A DNA stretch of 64,000 nucleotides, taken from positions 62,001 through 126,000 of the forward strand of contig FN648473.1 of the NCBI GenBank assembly GCA_000310025.1. Direction: 5' to 3'. Below are positions 32,888-43,390 of the stretch, one piece after another (the first letter of the stretch is position 1; each line of letters begins with the position of its first letter). The notes beneath the pieces were generated by a model, which saw only the letters and a list, made by a program, of their open reading frames with translations, was not told the DNA's origin and made no database searches. This DNA comes from Ectocarpus siliculosus (lineage: Eukaryota > Sar > Phaeophyceae > Ectocarpales > Ectocarpaceae). Both the position numbers and the translations under genes were made by a program.

Positions 32888-34709
32888 AAAGGGCGCACAG
32901 AAAAAGTCTTCCCGCACACCTACCCGACCCCCCCCCCCCCCCCCCCCGGAGGGGGACGAAAAAAGTTTTTTTCTCGTGGTACATGTTTTGTAAGAGGCTT
33001 TGTTAGCTTTCTCCCTCTCCATTGGTTATGCTTTCGTGTGCTGGTGTTAACGGCACGCAGAAGTGCACAAGGACCTTGTTACCACGTAGTTATTGGATAA
33101 GTTTGAGATAATTAGTGGTGTGTACATTCGGCGCCGGAAGATTGCTACTTCGTATAAATAGCTGTGATGGCAACTTGGTGATGGGCTACAGGTTGGATGG
33201 GCTACTAACTTCTAGTTGGTTTTCAAGTTTTGGGAGTACAGCTTGGGGACACCCCCTCAAGCTAGAAGTAACTTCGAACTTCTCAATGCTTCTGCGACAA
33301 GTCCGGGACATTGGACCTCGGGCGAATAATGCAAAATAGCACACGACACGCCAGAACCAAGCCGTGGAATCCAAGCATACTCAATGGGGCAACATACCGA
33401 GGAGGGGCTGCCGATGAGCCTACGGCAGTAGCATCGCCTTCACCACGTGCAACACCCGTCCGCAATTGCAATTACCGTGCGTTCAAGTACATATTCACTC
33501 CCCCAGGCCCCTCCACCTCCCTCAACAAGACGGAACCGCCGTTTCTTCAGGCTCTTTCGCACTGAGCGCCTTCGCTCCCCCTCCGCGTCCCCCCTCACCC
33601 CCACCCTACCTTCCCCCTGCTCCTCCTCCTCCTCCCCCCCCTCCCCCTCGCCCTCCTCTTCCTCCTCCTCCTCCTCCTCCTCCGACGAGGAGCTGTCATC
33701 CTCAACCGAGTCCCCCTTCTCCGGTGACGACTCGTCTGAGAGTGACTCGTCTGAGAGCGACTCATCTGTACTATCAACCCACACCGCCCCCGACGAGACG
33801 TTACGGCGTACTACGGGGGCTTTGCTAGCCGTACTCTTCTGGTGTGGGCCCGTTCGGCGTGCGACGGGGGCTCTAACAGCCGTACCCTTGCCCTTTAGCT
33901 TTCGCAACACGGCCGCGTTCTCAGCCTCGCCTACGGCAAAGCTACTTGTGAACTTCTCAGTGTTGGGATCTGCCTCGTTCAGCGCCAACGAAGTCGCATG
34001 CTCGCTTTTTACGTGGTGGGACATGGAGTACTTCCACACCCACCTGTCAGGGCTGCAAAACAAGCACTTCAGGGTTGCGTTGGTGCAAGGTGTAGATGAC
34101 GTGGACTTCAACAACGCTTTCAGGCCTAAAGCAACGTGACTTGATCGCGAGTCCAACTTGGGCGCGAGAGAACAGGTGGAGTGTATCTGAGGCGCAGCCT
34201 TCCCCGTCTCTGCTTCGACAACCCACGTCTTGCACTTCACTCTTCGTGCTGTTGCGAAGTCTCATCCTGCCCGGCGGTGCGCTTGTCCACTCCTGAACCA
34301 TCGCCGAAGTTGTATCCACAGCGGCAAACGAACTCCGAGCCATCTGCTCGCTCTCGGCAAACGCGGTTTAGCCAAGCCGTCTTGTCGAAGGGAATCGTTG
34401 CCAGGTATCCCCTCCCAAAAGGAGACTATGCTCATTGTGACCACTCCTCCCAGGCTCTCTCTTTCTTCTCTTCTACGGACGGTACCGTTGCTGCGGTGCA
34501 CGCACAGGGGCTAAGTGGGTTGCCACTACCCCCGTGCATGAAATGTGCCCCCTTTATATATAGGATCTAGTATGGGCGTGTTTATATAGTATATTGTATG
34601 GCGTCGGGGGGGGGGGGGAAAGGACTTCGTACCCCCTCCCCCCCCGGGAGAGGTCTCAAAAAACGTTTTGTCGGGTAGGTCTTGGAAATTGGTTTTTTGT
34701 GCGCCCTTG
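32888..34709 (-). mobile_element. hAT-like DNA transposon with 8-bp target duplication
   Basis: The ends are AAAGGGCGCACA (left) and TGTGCGCCCTTG (right), flanked by CACCAAAA (32880-32887) and CACCAAAC (34710-34717). The uninterrupted Z2 copy reads CGCCAACC at this point, which confirms the boundaries. An 8-bp duplication with (C/A)AAGGG ends fits the hAT superfamily. Just inside lie a second inverted pair (ACCTACCCGAC) and long C/G homopolymers (32926-32947; 34607-34620). The only sizeable frame is the zinc-finger/acidic frame at 33440-34261, with no hAT dimerisation domain visible, so it is non-autonomous. Confidence 0.7.
33440..34261 (-). CDS. C2H2 zinc-finger, acidic-tail protein of the hAT-like element
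   Basis: The frame is open from a stop at 34262-34264. A finger C-x2-C-x12-H-x5-H (CLFC, then SHHVKSEH) lies at about residues 59-81 of the 266-residue part counted from a GTG. A Ser/Asp-rich segment (DESLSDESLSDES) and a long Glu run follow, then a basic patch (RRRSVRKSLKKRRFR) and a stop. A single N-terminal Cys2His2/BED-type finger is how many hAT transposases bind DNA. The catalytic core and C-terminal dimerisation region are missing. No ATG precedes the finger in frame, and an overlapping frame (34343-34047) suggests an upstream exon or a frameshift. It could be a truncated transposase or a captured regulator. Confidence 0.5.
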   Translation of the reverse strand, partial: DFATARRVKCKTWVVEAETGKAAPQIHSTCSLAPKLDSRSSHVALGLKALLKSTSSTPCTNATLKCLFCSPDRWVWKYSMSHHVKSEHATSLALNEADPNTEKFTSSFAVGEAENAAVLRKLKGKGTAVRAPVARRTGPHQKSTASKAPVVRRNVSSGAVWVDSTDESLSDESLSDESSPEKGDSVEDDSSSSEEEEEEEEEEGEGEGGEEEEEQGEGRVGVRGDAEGERRRSVRKSLKKRRFRLVEGGGGAWGSEYVLERTVIAIADGCCTW

Positions 34710-35374
34710 CACCAAACTCATTTTTTCTGGGGCGTGGGTTCCTGTTCAAAAGGCTCAGATAGTTGATGTTGAGCGGCAACAGAGTAGCATAGACTACAAA
34801 ATATGGCATCGTATGGTGCAGACTCGTCCAAGCCTCCTCATGTCACCACCACTGGACAGACAGGCCTGCTCCTCCTCCGATGTGGGCGGTGTGCGTCTAA
34901 TATGTAGGTATTGTGGTGATCGCGGTGGAAGGAACCGAGGGGAGGGTGGGAAGAGACAAGGTTCACCAGCAGCCTCAAAAAGAGCAACTACCTACAACCA
35001 GTTCAGGAGAACACCTAGACCATGAGCTGTAGGCCACTTGAACTGCTGGGAGGTGGCCCAAATGTTGCCTTGTGTCACTCTCTATCGGCGCCATCTCTTC
35101 TACACAGCTGTTGCTGTTTGGAATGCAGCTTAAAAAATCGCTGTGTGAGGGGTGATGTTTTCGGTCGATGCTCCTGGCACGTTGGATGATAGACGGCAGC
35201 ACCCAACCAAGCACAACTATTTTCTTGTTTGGGAGAAGAAGAGGGGTGGGAAACGGCGCGCGCGAGTCTTTCGGCCAAACAGCGGCGGGCCGTTGCCACG
35301 TCCTGCCGAAACAAAATCTGAGCCTCTTTTCGGATCTTTTTGATGCCAATTATTTTCTGAGCATTTTGTCTGGG

Positions 35375-35665
35375 CGTTCGAGCGACAATTTATTCTTGTT
35401 TGACAATGCATGTTATTCGTTGTCCACCCCGGATCCGACTACCTGCTGAGTTGGCGGAAATGGTCGAAGCCAGCCCCGGCTCAGCAGCAGGGCACCGTTC
35501 GAGCGACAATGTTTTGTTGTTTGGCATTGCGTGTTATCCATTGTTCACCCCGGATCTGACTACCTGCTGAGGTGGCGGCAAGGGCTGAAGCCAGCCCCGA
35601 GCTCAGCAGCAGGGCACCGTTCGAGCGACATTGTTTCGCCTGTATGCTATATGGCATTGCGGGGG
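35375..35665 (+). repeat. 121-122-bp tandem repeat, about 2.4 copies
   Basis: Units start CGTTCGAGCGACA at 35375, 35496 and 35618. Each contains CACCCCGGATC, GACTACCTGCTGAG and CTCAGCAGCAGGGCACC. It abuts the right end of Z1. Confidence 0.8.
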
Positions 35666-37762
35666 AGATATGGGGGGTGGTATCATGCATCATCAGCCGC
35701 GCCCAAGACCCTGTTTCTATTTTCTCACACGGGAGTTCAATCACGTGTAGTGCGTTGGTTCAATCACGTTTAGTGCGTTGGGTGGTGGAGACGGTTACTA
35801 CGCATAGTTGCGCATAGATAGCCGGATACCAGCATCCCCGTACAGGTGGCGTCATGATGAGGATGTACCGGTACGCATATAGGTACAGCAGTAGCTCTCG
35901 ATTTATGTTCGCCTGCCGCTCGGTTGCAGAAACTGAACGTTGGTGGAGGCAGACGAGAAGTACAAATGGGAGCACACAGCAGACTGCTGTCGAGCAGACT
36001 GGGCGAACTGCGTGATCTCATGTGGCGGCGTCCTATGCATACCTCCAGCATCACACACGACGGAGTTGCACCGCGCGCAAGGTGACAAGGTGACGGCACG
36101 GCTGTCTACTGATAACGATGGCGGTGGATGAGATGTGATTAGCCAGCCCTTGATGAGATTTGACACGAAGACACATACCACGCGGGTTGTCAAGCCCCCA
36201 GAGTAGGTAGTAGTCCCCTTGTAGTTCCACGGCTGGTCGCTCCAGCCGAGCGTGTTCCATCAGCATCCTGCCCTCGTCCCGCAGTACGAATTTCTGCTAA
36301 AGCTACGAATTTCTGCTAGCTACGGGTCCAACCTTCGATGTAGCTAGGTGCTGCCCTCCTTCCCGCGTGATTCCGACGCGGGCTGCGTGTTACACACTGT
36401 GCATTCCTCAACATGTGGCCCTTGGTCCAGTAGACACGCGTCTATCAAAATCTTGATGCAGGAGCAGCGAGGCAGCAGAATGAGAACTCCGTGAGACCTT
36501 CATTTTGTGAGACCCCAGAAAACCAAACCAAGAAAACCCCACCAACACGCCTCCGGGGCGGCACAACAAGAACCCAAATACAGCCGTAGATCTGGGAGAC
36601 GTTCCGAATTCTTCCGTGCACAATAAACTACAGTTTATTCGGTCTTCGACAACAAACTTTCATACTTCCGAAACGCCCCAATTTCCGAAACGACAACAGT
36701 TATTCCGCGCGCAACCCTCCGCTCACGTGCCCCCAAGGTTAATATTTTTCCGCACCACGTACCTCATCCGGATCGACAAACCAACAACGTTTAGCTGCTT
36801 TCATCACGCGTACCTTTAGGTATGCCACCGACTACCTCATCCAGATCGACAAACCAACAACAAACCTCCTGCTGCAATAATCACCACGCGTCAGGTAGGT
36901 ATGTGCCGCCTTCGCAACAATACACCAGGAGTCAATTGGGCACACGGAACGATTTAGCGCGTAGACGACGAACAGTCAAGGATGCTTCTTCGTCCGCAAG
37001 ACGAACCCTCTCTACATCTAGAGTAAGCAATTCTGTGATAAGGAGGATGTTCGACCTACCTCCAATTTTCATTTCTCCTATCGTATTGTATTTTTACTTG
37101 AATTATATCAACACTTGCAATAACCAAGGTTAAGCCGTTGTTGATAGCAGTGCGTTTAAATTTGAAATGAACCCATGTTCGAAACGTGGCCGGACCATGA
37201 TCCGATCGTTACCCGGATATAACACGTAATATAAACTTCTTCTGCTACGTGTACAACCACACTTTGAACATGCTTGAGCAGTTGTTTGGTGTTGACCGGG
37301 ATCAAACATTCAGGGTGGCAACAATGAGCAAGTTGGACCGTCAATGACGTAGTTGTCGGTCTTACCACACAAATATCGGTGTGTGTACCAGCAAGCAGCA
37401 GTAGACATACTCGCATACATGATGTGCGGTGGTCTGTAGTTCGGCAGCAGCAACAAAAATGTAATTAGCAGTACGTTTTGCGTGGTAGCTCATGTTCTGA
37501 AACATGGCCGAACCATGGTCCGACCGTATTCCGGATGAAATTCATGAAAATGCCGACCTTCTCCGCTTCATTCGTGGCCGCTGTGTCCGTCTCGGCCAAT
37601 GCACGGCTAATCAGACAATGGCAAGGATTTTGTTTCCAGGTGGCCGTACCGCCACGTCGGCGGGCGCGCCTATACCCTAGTAGTATATACATGGTAGCTC
37701 GACGTTTTTTTTTGTACACGTGAAGTAGGCTGGGTAGAACCGAAACCTAGCTCATGTTCTCG
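35666..37762. other. no gene; two small duplications
   Basis: Two diverged direct repeats are visible: CTCATCC.GATCGACAAACCAACAA at 36762 and 36834, and a GTTC.GAAAC.TGGCC..ACCATG block at 37173 and 37495. The rest is anonymous, with short frames only. Confidence 0.5.
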
Positions 37763-38540
37763 ACTTCGGCTGCATGACATACCTCCCGCGACCGCGCGAA
37801 GGGTACTTGAATGCCACACCGCCGGGTAAAGTAAAACGCTGCTGCTGTTGATAAGTCTCAGCGCATGCACCCGCGGTGTTGAACATGTTTTGTTTCGTGT
37901 TGTTTCCTTTGTTTCGGATAAAAATAACTCTGTTCTCAATCTGCTATCATCAATCACAAGGTGCTCTACCTGTAGATTTCATCTGCTGTAGCGTGCAGTG
38001 ACACGTGCTCCAACAGGACGTTTTCCGCGCTCAACAACGACATGCGGCCTTGCGTCCACCCGTGGCATGCATTCGTTACTGCTGCCGAACTACAGAACAC
38101 CGCATTTGATGTGTTGTGTCTCCTGTTTGGGGGGGGTGACATAAATCTTGCCTGCTTTGCTACCCAACTGATTGTTGTGCACGTGGGTGAAGAAAACTCA
38201 TAATAGCGCATCTTTGCGACATCAGCTGCATGAGATACCTCCTGCTGCATGCCGAGAGGTATACTTCGATGCGAGGCAACGGGCGAAGTGAAATGCTGCT
38301 GCTGTAGACACGTTTTAGCGCATGCACCCGCAGTGTTGAAAATGTTTTGTTTCGTGTTGAGATTCAAGTTCTCTTCTCAATCTGCCGTCATAGATCACAA
38401 GGTGTTCTACTGCTGTAGACGACATCGTCCGGATACTGTTGAGCATCGCTGCTGCTGTAGCGTGCAGTGATGTTCTCCAACAGGACGTTCTCCGCGCTCA
38501 ACAATAAACACGCGACCCTGCGTCAACCTGTAGCAACAAA
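37763..38540 (+). repeat. tandem duplication, about 0.3-kb blocks offset 455-460 bp
   Basis: 37763-38060 and 38219-38540 are diverged direct copies sharing GCATGCACCCGC.GTGTTGAA, TGTTTTGTTTCGTGTTG, ATCACAAGGTG, GTAGCGTGCAGTGA and CTCCAACAGGACGTT. A third diverged piece lies at 62190-62290. Confidence 0.7.
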
Positions 38541-38884
38541 GTCTTCGTGCAAGGTGGTACAGCAGCCGACAGTTTGTTGGAGGTAACAAACCTCTATAGG
38601 TGCTGTGGTCTACGAGCCTCCGATAGAGGCCAGAAGTTGTTCGAAAGCATAGGTGACAACACCTCAGTCATAGATGGAATGGATCTCATGTTCGATTTCA
38701 TCCATGCACGCATTCCCTCCTCACAAAATTTCCCACGCCCGTCTTCCTTTCGCTGTACGATTGATGCTGATCGGGCATCGACCTTTCAGGAAAATTCCCC
38801 TCGTTTTTATTGTTCTTTTCACGACCTATTATCTACGCAATGGACGGACGGACGTGAGTACCTCACATCGTCTGAGACTTACAC
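38541..38884. other. no recognisable gene
   Basis: Short plus frames run through this stretch without a family signature. Confidence 0.4.
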
Positions 38885-39003
38885 CCTTCTTTCGTACCGA
38901 TGGTATTGTCGTCTCTACTTCCTCTGCATATCAATCCGCCGCACCCATCCGACGCATGTTGGCCGCCCGCCCCACTGGGGGGAGGTGGGGCAATCGTTCC
39001 CCT
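38885..39003 (+). mobile_element. H3: diverged Helitron-like 3' end
   Basis: CATCCG.....ATGTTGGCC, a GC-rich hairpin (CGCCCGCCCCACTGGGGGG, 38963-38981) and GGGGCAATCGTTCCCCTCAG align with the H1/H2 ends. The terminal CTAG is replaced by TCAG. It is an old, degenerate copy. Confidence 0.4.
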
Positions 39004-39394
39004 CAGTTTGGGATACGTCGAAGAATGTGACAAACCGATTGTATGTTCTTTGAAAATGCCAAACTGCGTTTACTCGTCTGCCTGAAACATCAGCACCGAC
39101 CAGCATCCCGGGCCCCAGGCTAAACATGATCCTACCGAGCAAAGGGTGGATCGTTTCGTCGGCACCACGGATGACGAGTGCGACTCCACGTGGGCGTCTT
39201 GGCCTGCTGTTCAAGAGGCAGCCGTTGCCAGGGGCACTGTGGTAGTATTTAATGTGTTTCCATCTGTGGGCAACATGTTCGTCATTCTCCACAATATCAT
39301 CAAGGTAATATTGCGTTAGCAAAATGCGCTTGTATCCAAATGCGGCACGGAAGTAGATTTCCAAAGGCAGCGTTAATTCCATGACTGTACGCAT
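38990..39394 (-). CDS. hypothetical coding segment
   Basis: A minus-strand frame opens at ATG 39394, directly after a stop, and runs as plausible protein for about 130 residues (LTLPLEIYFRAAFGYKRIL, TQYYLDDIVENDEHVAHRWK, HPLLGRIMFSLGPGMLVGAD). It then enters the H3 Helitron-like end, where the remaining 25 codons look non-native. In the adjacent frame just upstream, a second coding-like stretch (EAGGLTKTFVNAYSHGI) suggests a splice or frameshift at about 39380. With 39714-40160 on the same strand it may form one broken multi-exon gene. I do not recognise the family. The beta-rich composition is compatible with a structural protein but proves nothing. Confidence 0.33.
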
Positions 39395-39713
39395 TCACGA
39401 AGGTTTTGGTTAATCCACCAGCCTCCAAGTCAGTGGTCGAGGAGAAGACGCGACAAATAATTTTGGGTGGGACCACAGGCCGGAGCTGGAGGCCTCATCC
39501 AACCCCACGTCTTGGTATTCTAGGTCTAGAGCAATAATACAACAGTGACGTTTAAGGCTGTATGTCATTATCACTCACGTGAATTATCTAGTTTGTAAAT
39601 GTATTGACATTCGTGTCCTTGCGATGTTTAGGGTCGTATCTATTCGATCCTGAAAGGCTGGTTAGTCCTTTACCTGCCAAAAATGCCGTGCTCACATCGT
39701 CCACAAACATCTA

Positions 39714-40160
39714 TAACCTGCTGCTAAATATTGATGGTAATGGAGATCCCTCCTCGTCTTGTGTGTGGGGTTCGGGCACATTCATTCGCCGCCGACGTTG
39801 ACATCTATTCCAATATAGCAGCCGGGACGTAAACGTATAACATTTTGAACACCAGGTAGTGCTTGCACCTAAGAACCCTAGCTTTGCATGAGGCTGACGA
39901 TCTTGCAGAACTCCTACTATGGGCCCCAAGTGCCCGCTACACCGGTGTAGGCGTTCTTGTTCGGGTTCACAAATTGTGGACCAGTTCTCCGTAGATATTG
40001 GGGTTACGGGCAAACTTCTTTCTATATATGATGGCGCTCTGTACGATTTATGGGAACTCCAATCATTGTACCCCGTACGCTCCCATTGACATTCGACGTA
40101 CAGCTTGGCCCGAAATACGAAAGTTTTTGGAAACATGATGTTCACGTCAAGAGTGACCAT
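39714..40160 (-). CDS. hypothetical coding segment
   Basis: A 149-codon frame starts at ATG 40160. Its first 75 residues look like a real protein (VTLDVNIMFPKTFVFRAKLY, VECQWERTGYNDWSSH, IERSLPVTPISTENWSTICE). Later codons drift into low-information sequence, so an exon may end near 39930. It lies upstream, on the same strand, of the segment at 38990-39394. No signal peptide, no recognised motif and no functional assignment. Confidence 0.3.
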
Positions 40161-40335
40161 GTTTCACTGTGGGAATCGATACTTTTCTAGAATACATTCG
40201 AAAGCCCGTTGTACCCCGAACCAGGACGTCACGTCCATCGTTTATTGACAAAGTAGGCGTAAACTGTAAAAATCCCAAACCGCGTGTCCTAATGTGTTGG
40301 AATGAGACAATTGCTCGACTCCTCTCTCGACAAAT

Positions 40336-41037
40336 TCTGAAGCTTTAGCTTCAGTCTCATATTTCAATATCCGTGGGTGGAACTTTTATTCGGATGCCCC
40401 ACCCCTTGCCCGACCCGGTCTCAAATGCTGATGTCGAGCTCCAGTGCAAATGTCGTGGCGCCCCAAGTATGGTTCGGTAGGCAATCGCAAACCATGACCC
40501 CTCCCCGAGTTTCAGCAGCTTCCACTTCCTGTGGCCGAGACGACTCGGCCTTGACTGTTACTTGTCTGTTTCGCTAGGAAACGGCCGGTTGAACAGCGAA
40601 AGAGGGTCCTGCGTGCTGCGCGCCACAATTTTGTTTTTGTTCTTCCTGAGTGACCATGCTGCTGTTGCTGAATCGCTTCAGACAAGGCTGAAGGCTATCG
40701 TGTCTGTCGCTTTGGGGTGCACGCGTCGCGTAGTAGGCGATGCGCGTCGCTTACTTTGTCGCCTGTTGTGTCGTTTTACATGAAAAGCAACAGCAGCACA
40801 ACAGTTGAGACAGACAACAACAGGCATTTTTTCTCTCTTGCTGCATATATGCATGGGGGGTATGCATCGTATTAGTCTAAGCGGCGTATGCATGGGTGGA
40901 ATACATCGAATAAGTGTGTTGATGCTTTTTGAGTCTGCTGCATAGTCAGTCGTAACTTGAGCGATAAGGTAGATGGCAGCACAATCTTTATTTTGTTTTC
41001 TTTCGAATTTGCTTCATTATTTCTTCGGTTTCTAGGC
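40336..41037 (+). mobile_element. X3: 5' fragment of a Helentron/HINE-like element
   Basis: It starts TCTGAAGCTTTAGCTTCAG after a T (40335). CTGAAGCTTTAGCTTCAG (40337-40354) is a perfect palindrome in this copy. It follows X1 and X2 through the first block and then loses similarity near 41037. No X 3' end is found downstream, so it is truncated. Confidence 0.6.
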
Positions 41038-41303
41038 TACGTGTTGGGGAGAGAGACGCACGAAACGCTCATCGTCTCTCCGGCCGCGTTAGCTGCGAAG
41101 GCCGGCGTCAACTGTTACAAATCCATCTCTCTCCCCATAAATACTAGCCGGGGGACTACGACTGCAACCGCAGGAGTCCCAAAACTGACCAAGTCCTCAA
41201 ATGGTACACACCATTCTACAACACCCACATCGAGGTCGGTTTCTGGACGACTACCGAATAACTCAACTATGCGTTCCCCATACGGTCCCCTCCCCCGGCT
41301 GTC

Positions 41304-43365
41304 TCAATACAATCCTGCTGCCGTCTGTAAGTTCCGTGACACTCGCCGCGAATCCTCTACATTGTTTGGCGCATACGGCATGTAGGCATTCGACCTCCAC
41401 TTCCCTTCTCTCTGAATCACTCGTTCTGCGATGTCTCCGCCCGATGCAAGAGCCGTCGCGTCTCCAATTCGCAACGAGTGCAACGCGTACTCCTGGGGGT
41501 TACGCCCCGACTTCGCTACCACTTCTCTTACTGCGCGGAGGGCAGCACTATACTTCACTACTCTCACTGCTCTTCCACTACGGTACGGAGCCAACGGAGC
41601 GGAGTCAGGCAACGTCGCATGACACGACAATAGCTCCACCACAAGAGCCACCGCGCCGCCGCGTGCTCTCACACCCGACTGCGGTCCGGTGACTTCGTCT
41701 CGCGTACGAACCCGTATGTTGCCTTTCTGCTCTTGATCGGCCTTGCGCCCTCTAAACCTCATTTCGACACGGTCTGCTCTACGACAGTGACTAAAGTCTA
41801 GTTGCGTCCCGTCGGCAAACAATGATTTGTCCACCCTCGTAAGACGGTGTGCCTCATGCACCCTGCCCGCGTCATTCGCAAACACCTCATCAGACCGTGT
41901 GATGAAGAGATAGGACAGGCACAGACACAGCCACATCACTCTGCCCCCTTCCCCCCAGTTCTGCCTTGCGCTTTCCCCGTCCAGCGGCATACGCCATAAC
42001 ACAGGCAGGCGCACACGGCGTACCGTCCCCATAGCCACGTGGTTCCTCGCCATCCCCCTTAGCGCACATTTCAACATCGGAGACGACAAGTCTAGCTCGA
42101 CCGAAGCTTCCAGCCTACAAGTATGAAAATGTTGCACAGCCGTGAGTTTTCCGGATATTGTACTCGCTAGGTTACCCTCAGACTCGAAACACCAGGCTAC
42201 GAAGTCTATCAACTCCCACACATGAAGGCCCCTGGCACGTTGCCCCTAGAAACTTGGGCTTCCCCGTCAGCCTCCGAAACGTGCACCAAGAGTTGAAGCC
42301 TGGCGTGCAAGTCCTTCTAGACAACTGAGTGCTCGACGAGCTGGATGCCAAGACGTCGGTAACAGAGTCCTGTCCTGCCTGTCCCAGGTCCTGAACCTGC
42401 TGATTGCCCTGGGCCAACCTCGTGTAGACCGGCGTGCTGCCGTTCGATTTGGCCGCATGTGCGCTGCCAACCGAGGTAGGCCCCCCCCGCCACGCGGGAG
42501 AGCCCGCACCTCTATTTGTCTTTTCCGTGGGTGAAGAAATCAGCGGCTGTGGGCCTCGCGCCGCCCTCGCCAGCGGCGCGCGCCTCTCCTCCGCACCCCC
42601 TGCCCGGTTGCCGTGGCCAACGTTGCGACCACGGTCTTCGACCCGGAAGTTTGAGAGCGTGTCGAGCGATGCCGCCACTTTCTCTGACAGCAGAACGCCT
42701 TTGCGAGGCAAGGATTGCCACTTCGGCTCCGACAGTTTTGCAACTGCCGGAGGCCGTCCGAGGATGAGCCACGCTTTTAACCGGCGGAGGTCCCCCTGCA
42801 TCCGCGCCCTATCCTTTGCCGCAGCCTTAGCAGCCTCGGCGCTGGGTACAGCGGGGGCCCGAGATGCCGGTGGTGGGGCGGTTGTGCCCACCAGTTGCAC
42901 CTCCCCCTAAAGGCCAGGTCCTGCTGCTTGGGCGGCGATCAGGTCGTCGATCGATGCTTGAAGCTACTGGCGATCGCCGCCAGCCTCGTCCCGCCCCCGT
43001 TGCAGCTCCTCCCTCAGGCCGTCCACCAGCCCGCGGAGAGGAGCGAGCTGAGTCTCGTCAGCGGGGGGGGGTCGCCGCGGGTGCCTGTCCCTGTCCCTCG
43101 CGACGAGGATACCGCTCGACGCCTCGCGGGAGTACGTGACCCGCTCCGCGTCGAGGGGCGAGCCGTCGAGATCGCCACCGATCGCGCGGTAGACCTCGTG
43201 CGTGGTGTCGAGGGTGTCGTCGCCCGACCTCGCCCTGCTTGCCCGGCCGCAGCCCTGCCGCTCCGCGTGGAGGCCCGTGTCGGCATCTGGTCGCGGTTGG
43301 AGTCGTATAAGCAGCGAACCGGCGGCAGGCGGCTTGCGAACGTCAGGGCGGCGTTGCGGGAACAC
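41304..43365 (-). pseudogene. Crypton/DIRS-type tyrosine recombinase, broken
   Basis: The catalytic domain (42221-41304, 305 codons) is intact. Box I Arg is R109 (FITRSDE), a Lys-containing strand follows near residue 160 (RFRGRK), the H-x-x-R box is H248-R251 (LHSLRIG), then W275 (GKWRS) and the nucleophile Tyr at 280 or 283 (NAYMPYA). This set is diagnostic of tyrosine recombinases, which cut and rejoin DNA through a phosphotyrosine intermediate. Upstream, 43365-42240 keeps one frame encoding a charged/Ala-rich N-terminal region and the core-binding start (TPGFNSWCTFRRLTGKPKF). It is cut by two TAG stops between 42964 and 42900, and a frameshift near 42225-42240 separates it from the catalytic part. 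The copy is therefore probably dead. No terminal repeats were found, which favours a Crypton-like element, but DIRS/Ngaro origin is not excluded. Confidence 0.75.
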
Positions 43366-43390
43366 TTGTTTTCCTCTTCATCGTGAGCGT

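Larger units (their letters stand above)
32768..35374 (+). mobile_element. Z1: dispersed element split by a hAT-like insertion
   Basis: This is homologous in inverted orientation to Z2 (59985-60955). Near-terminal sequences AGACAAAATGCTC (left, about 32797) and its complement GAGCATTTTGTCT (35360-35372) form a terminal inverted repeat. The copy lacks coding capacity. Compared with Z2 it holds 1.8 kb of extra DNA. Confidence 0.6.
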
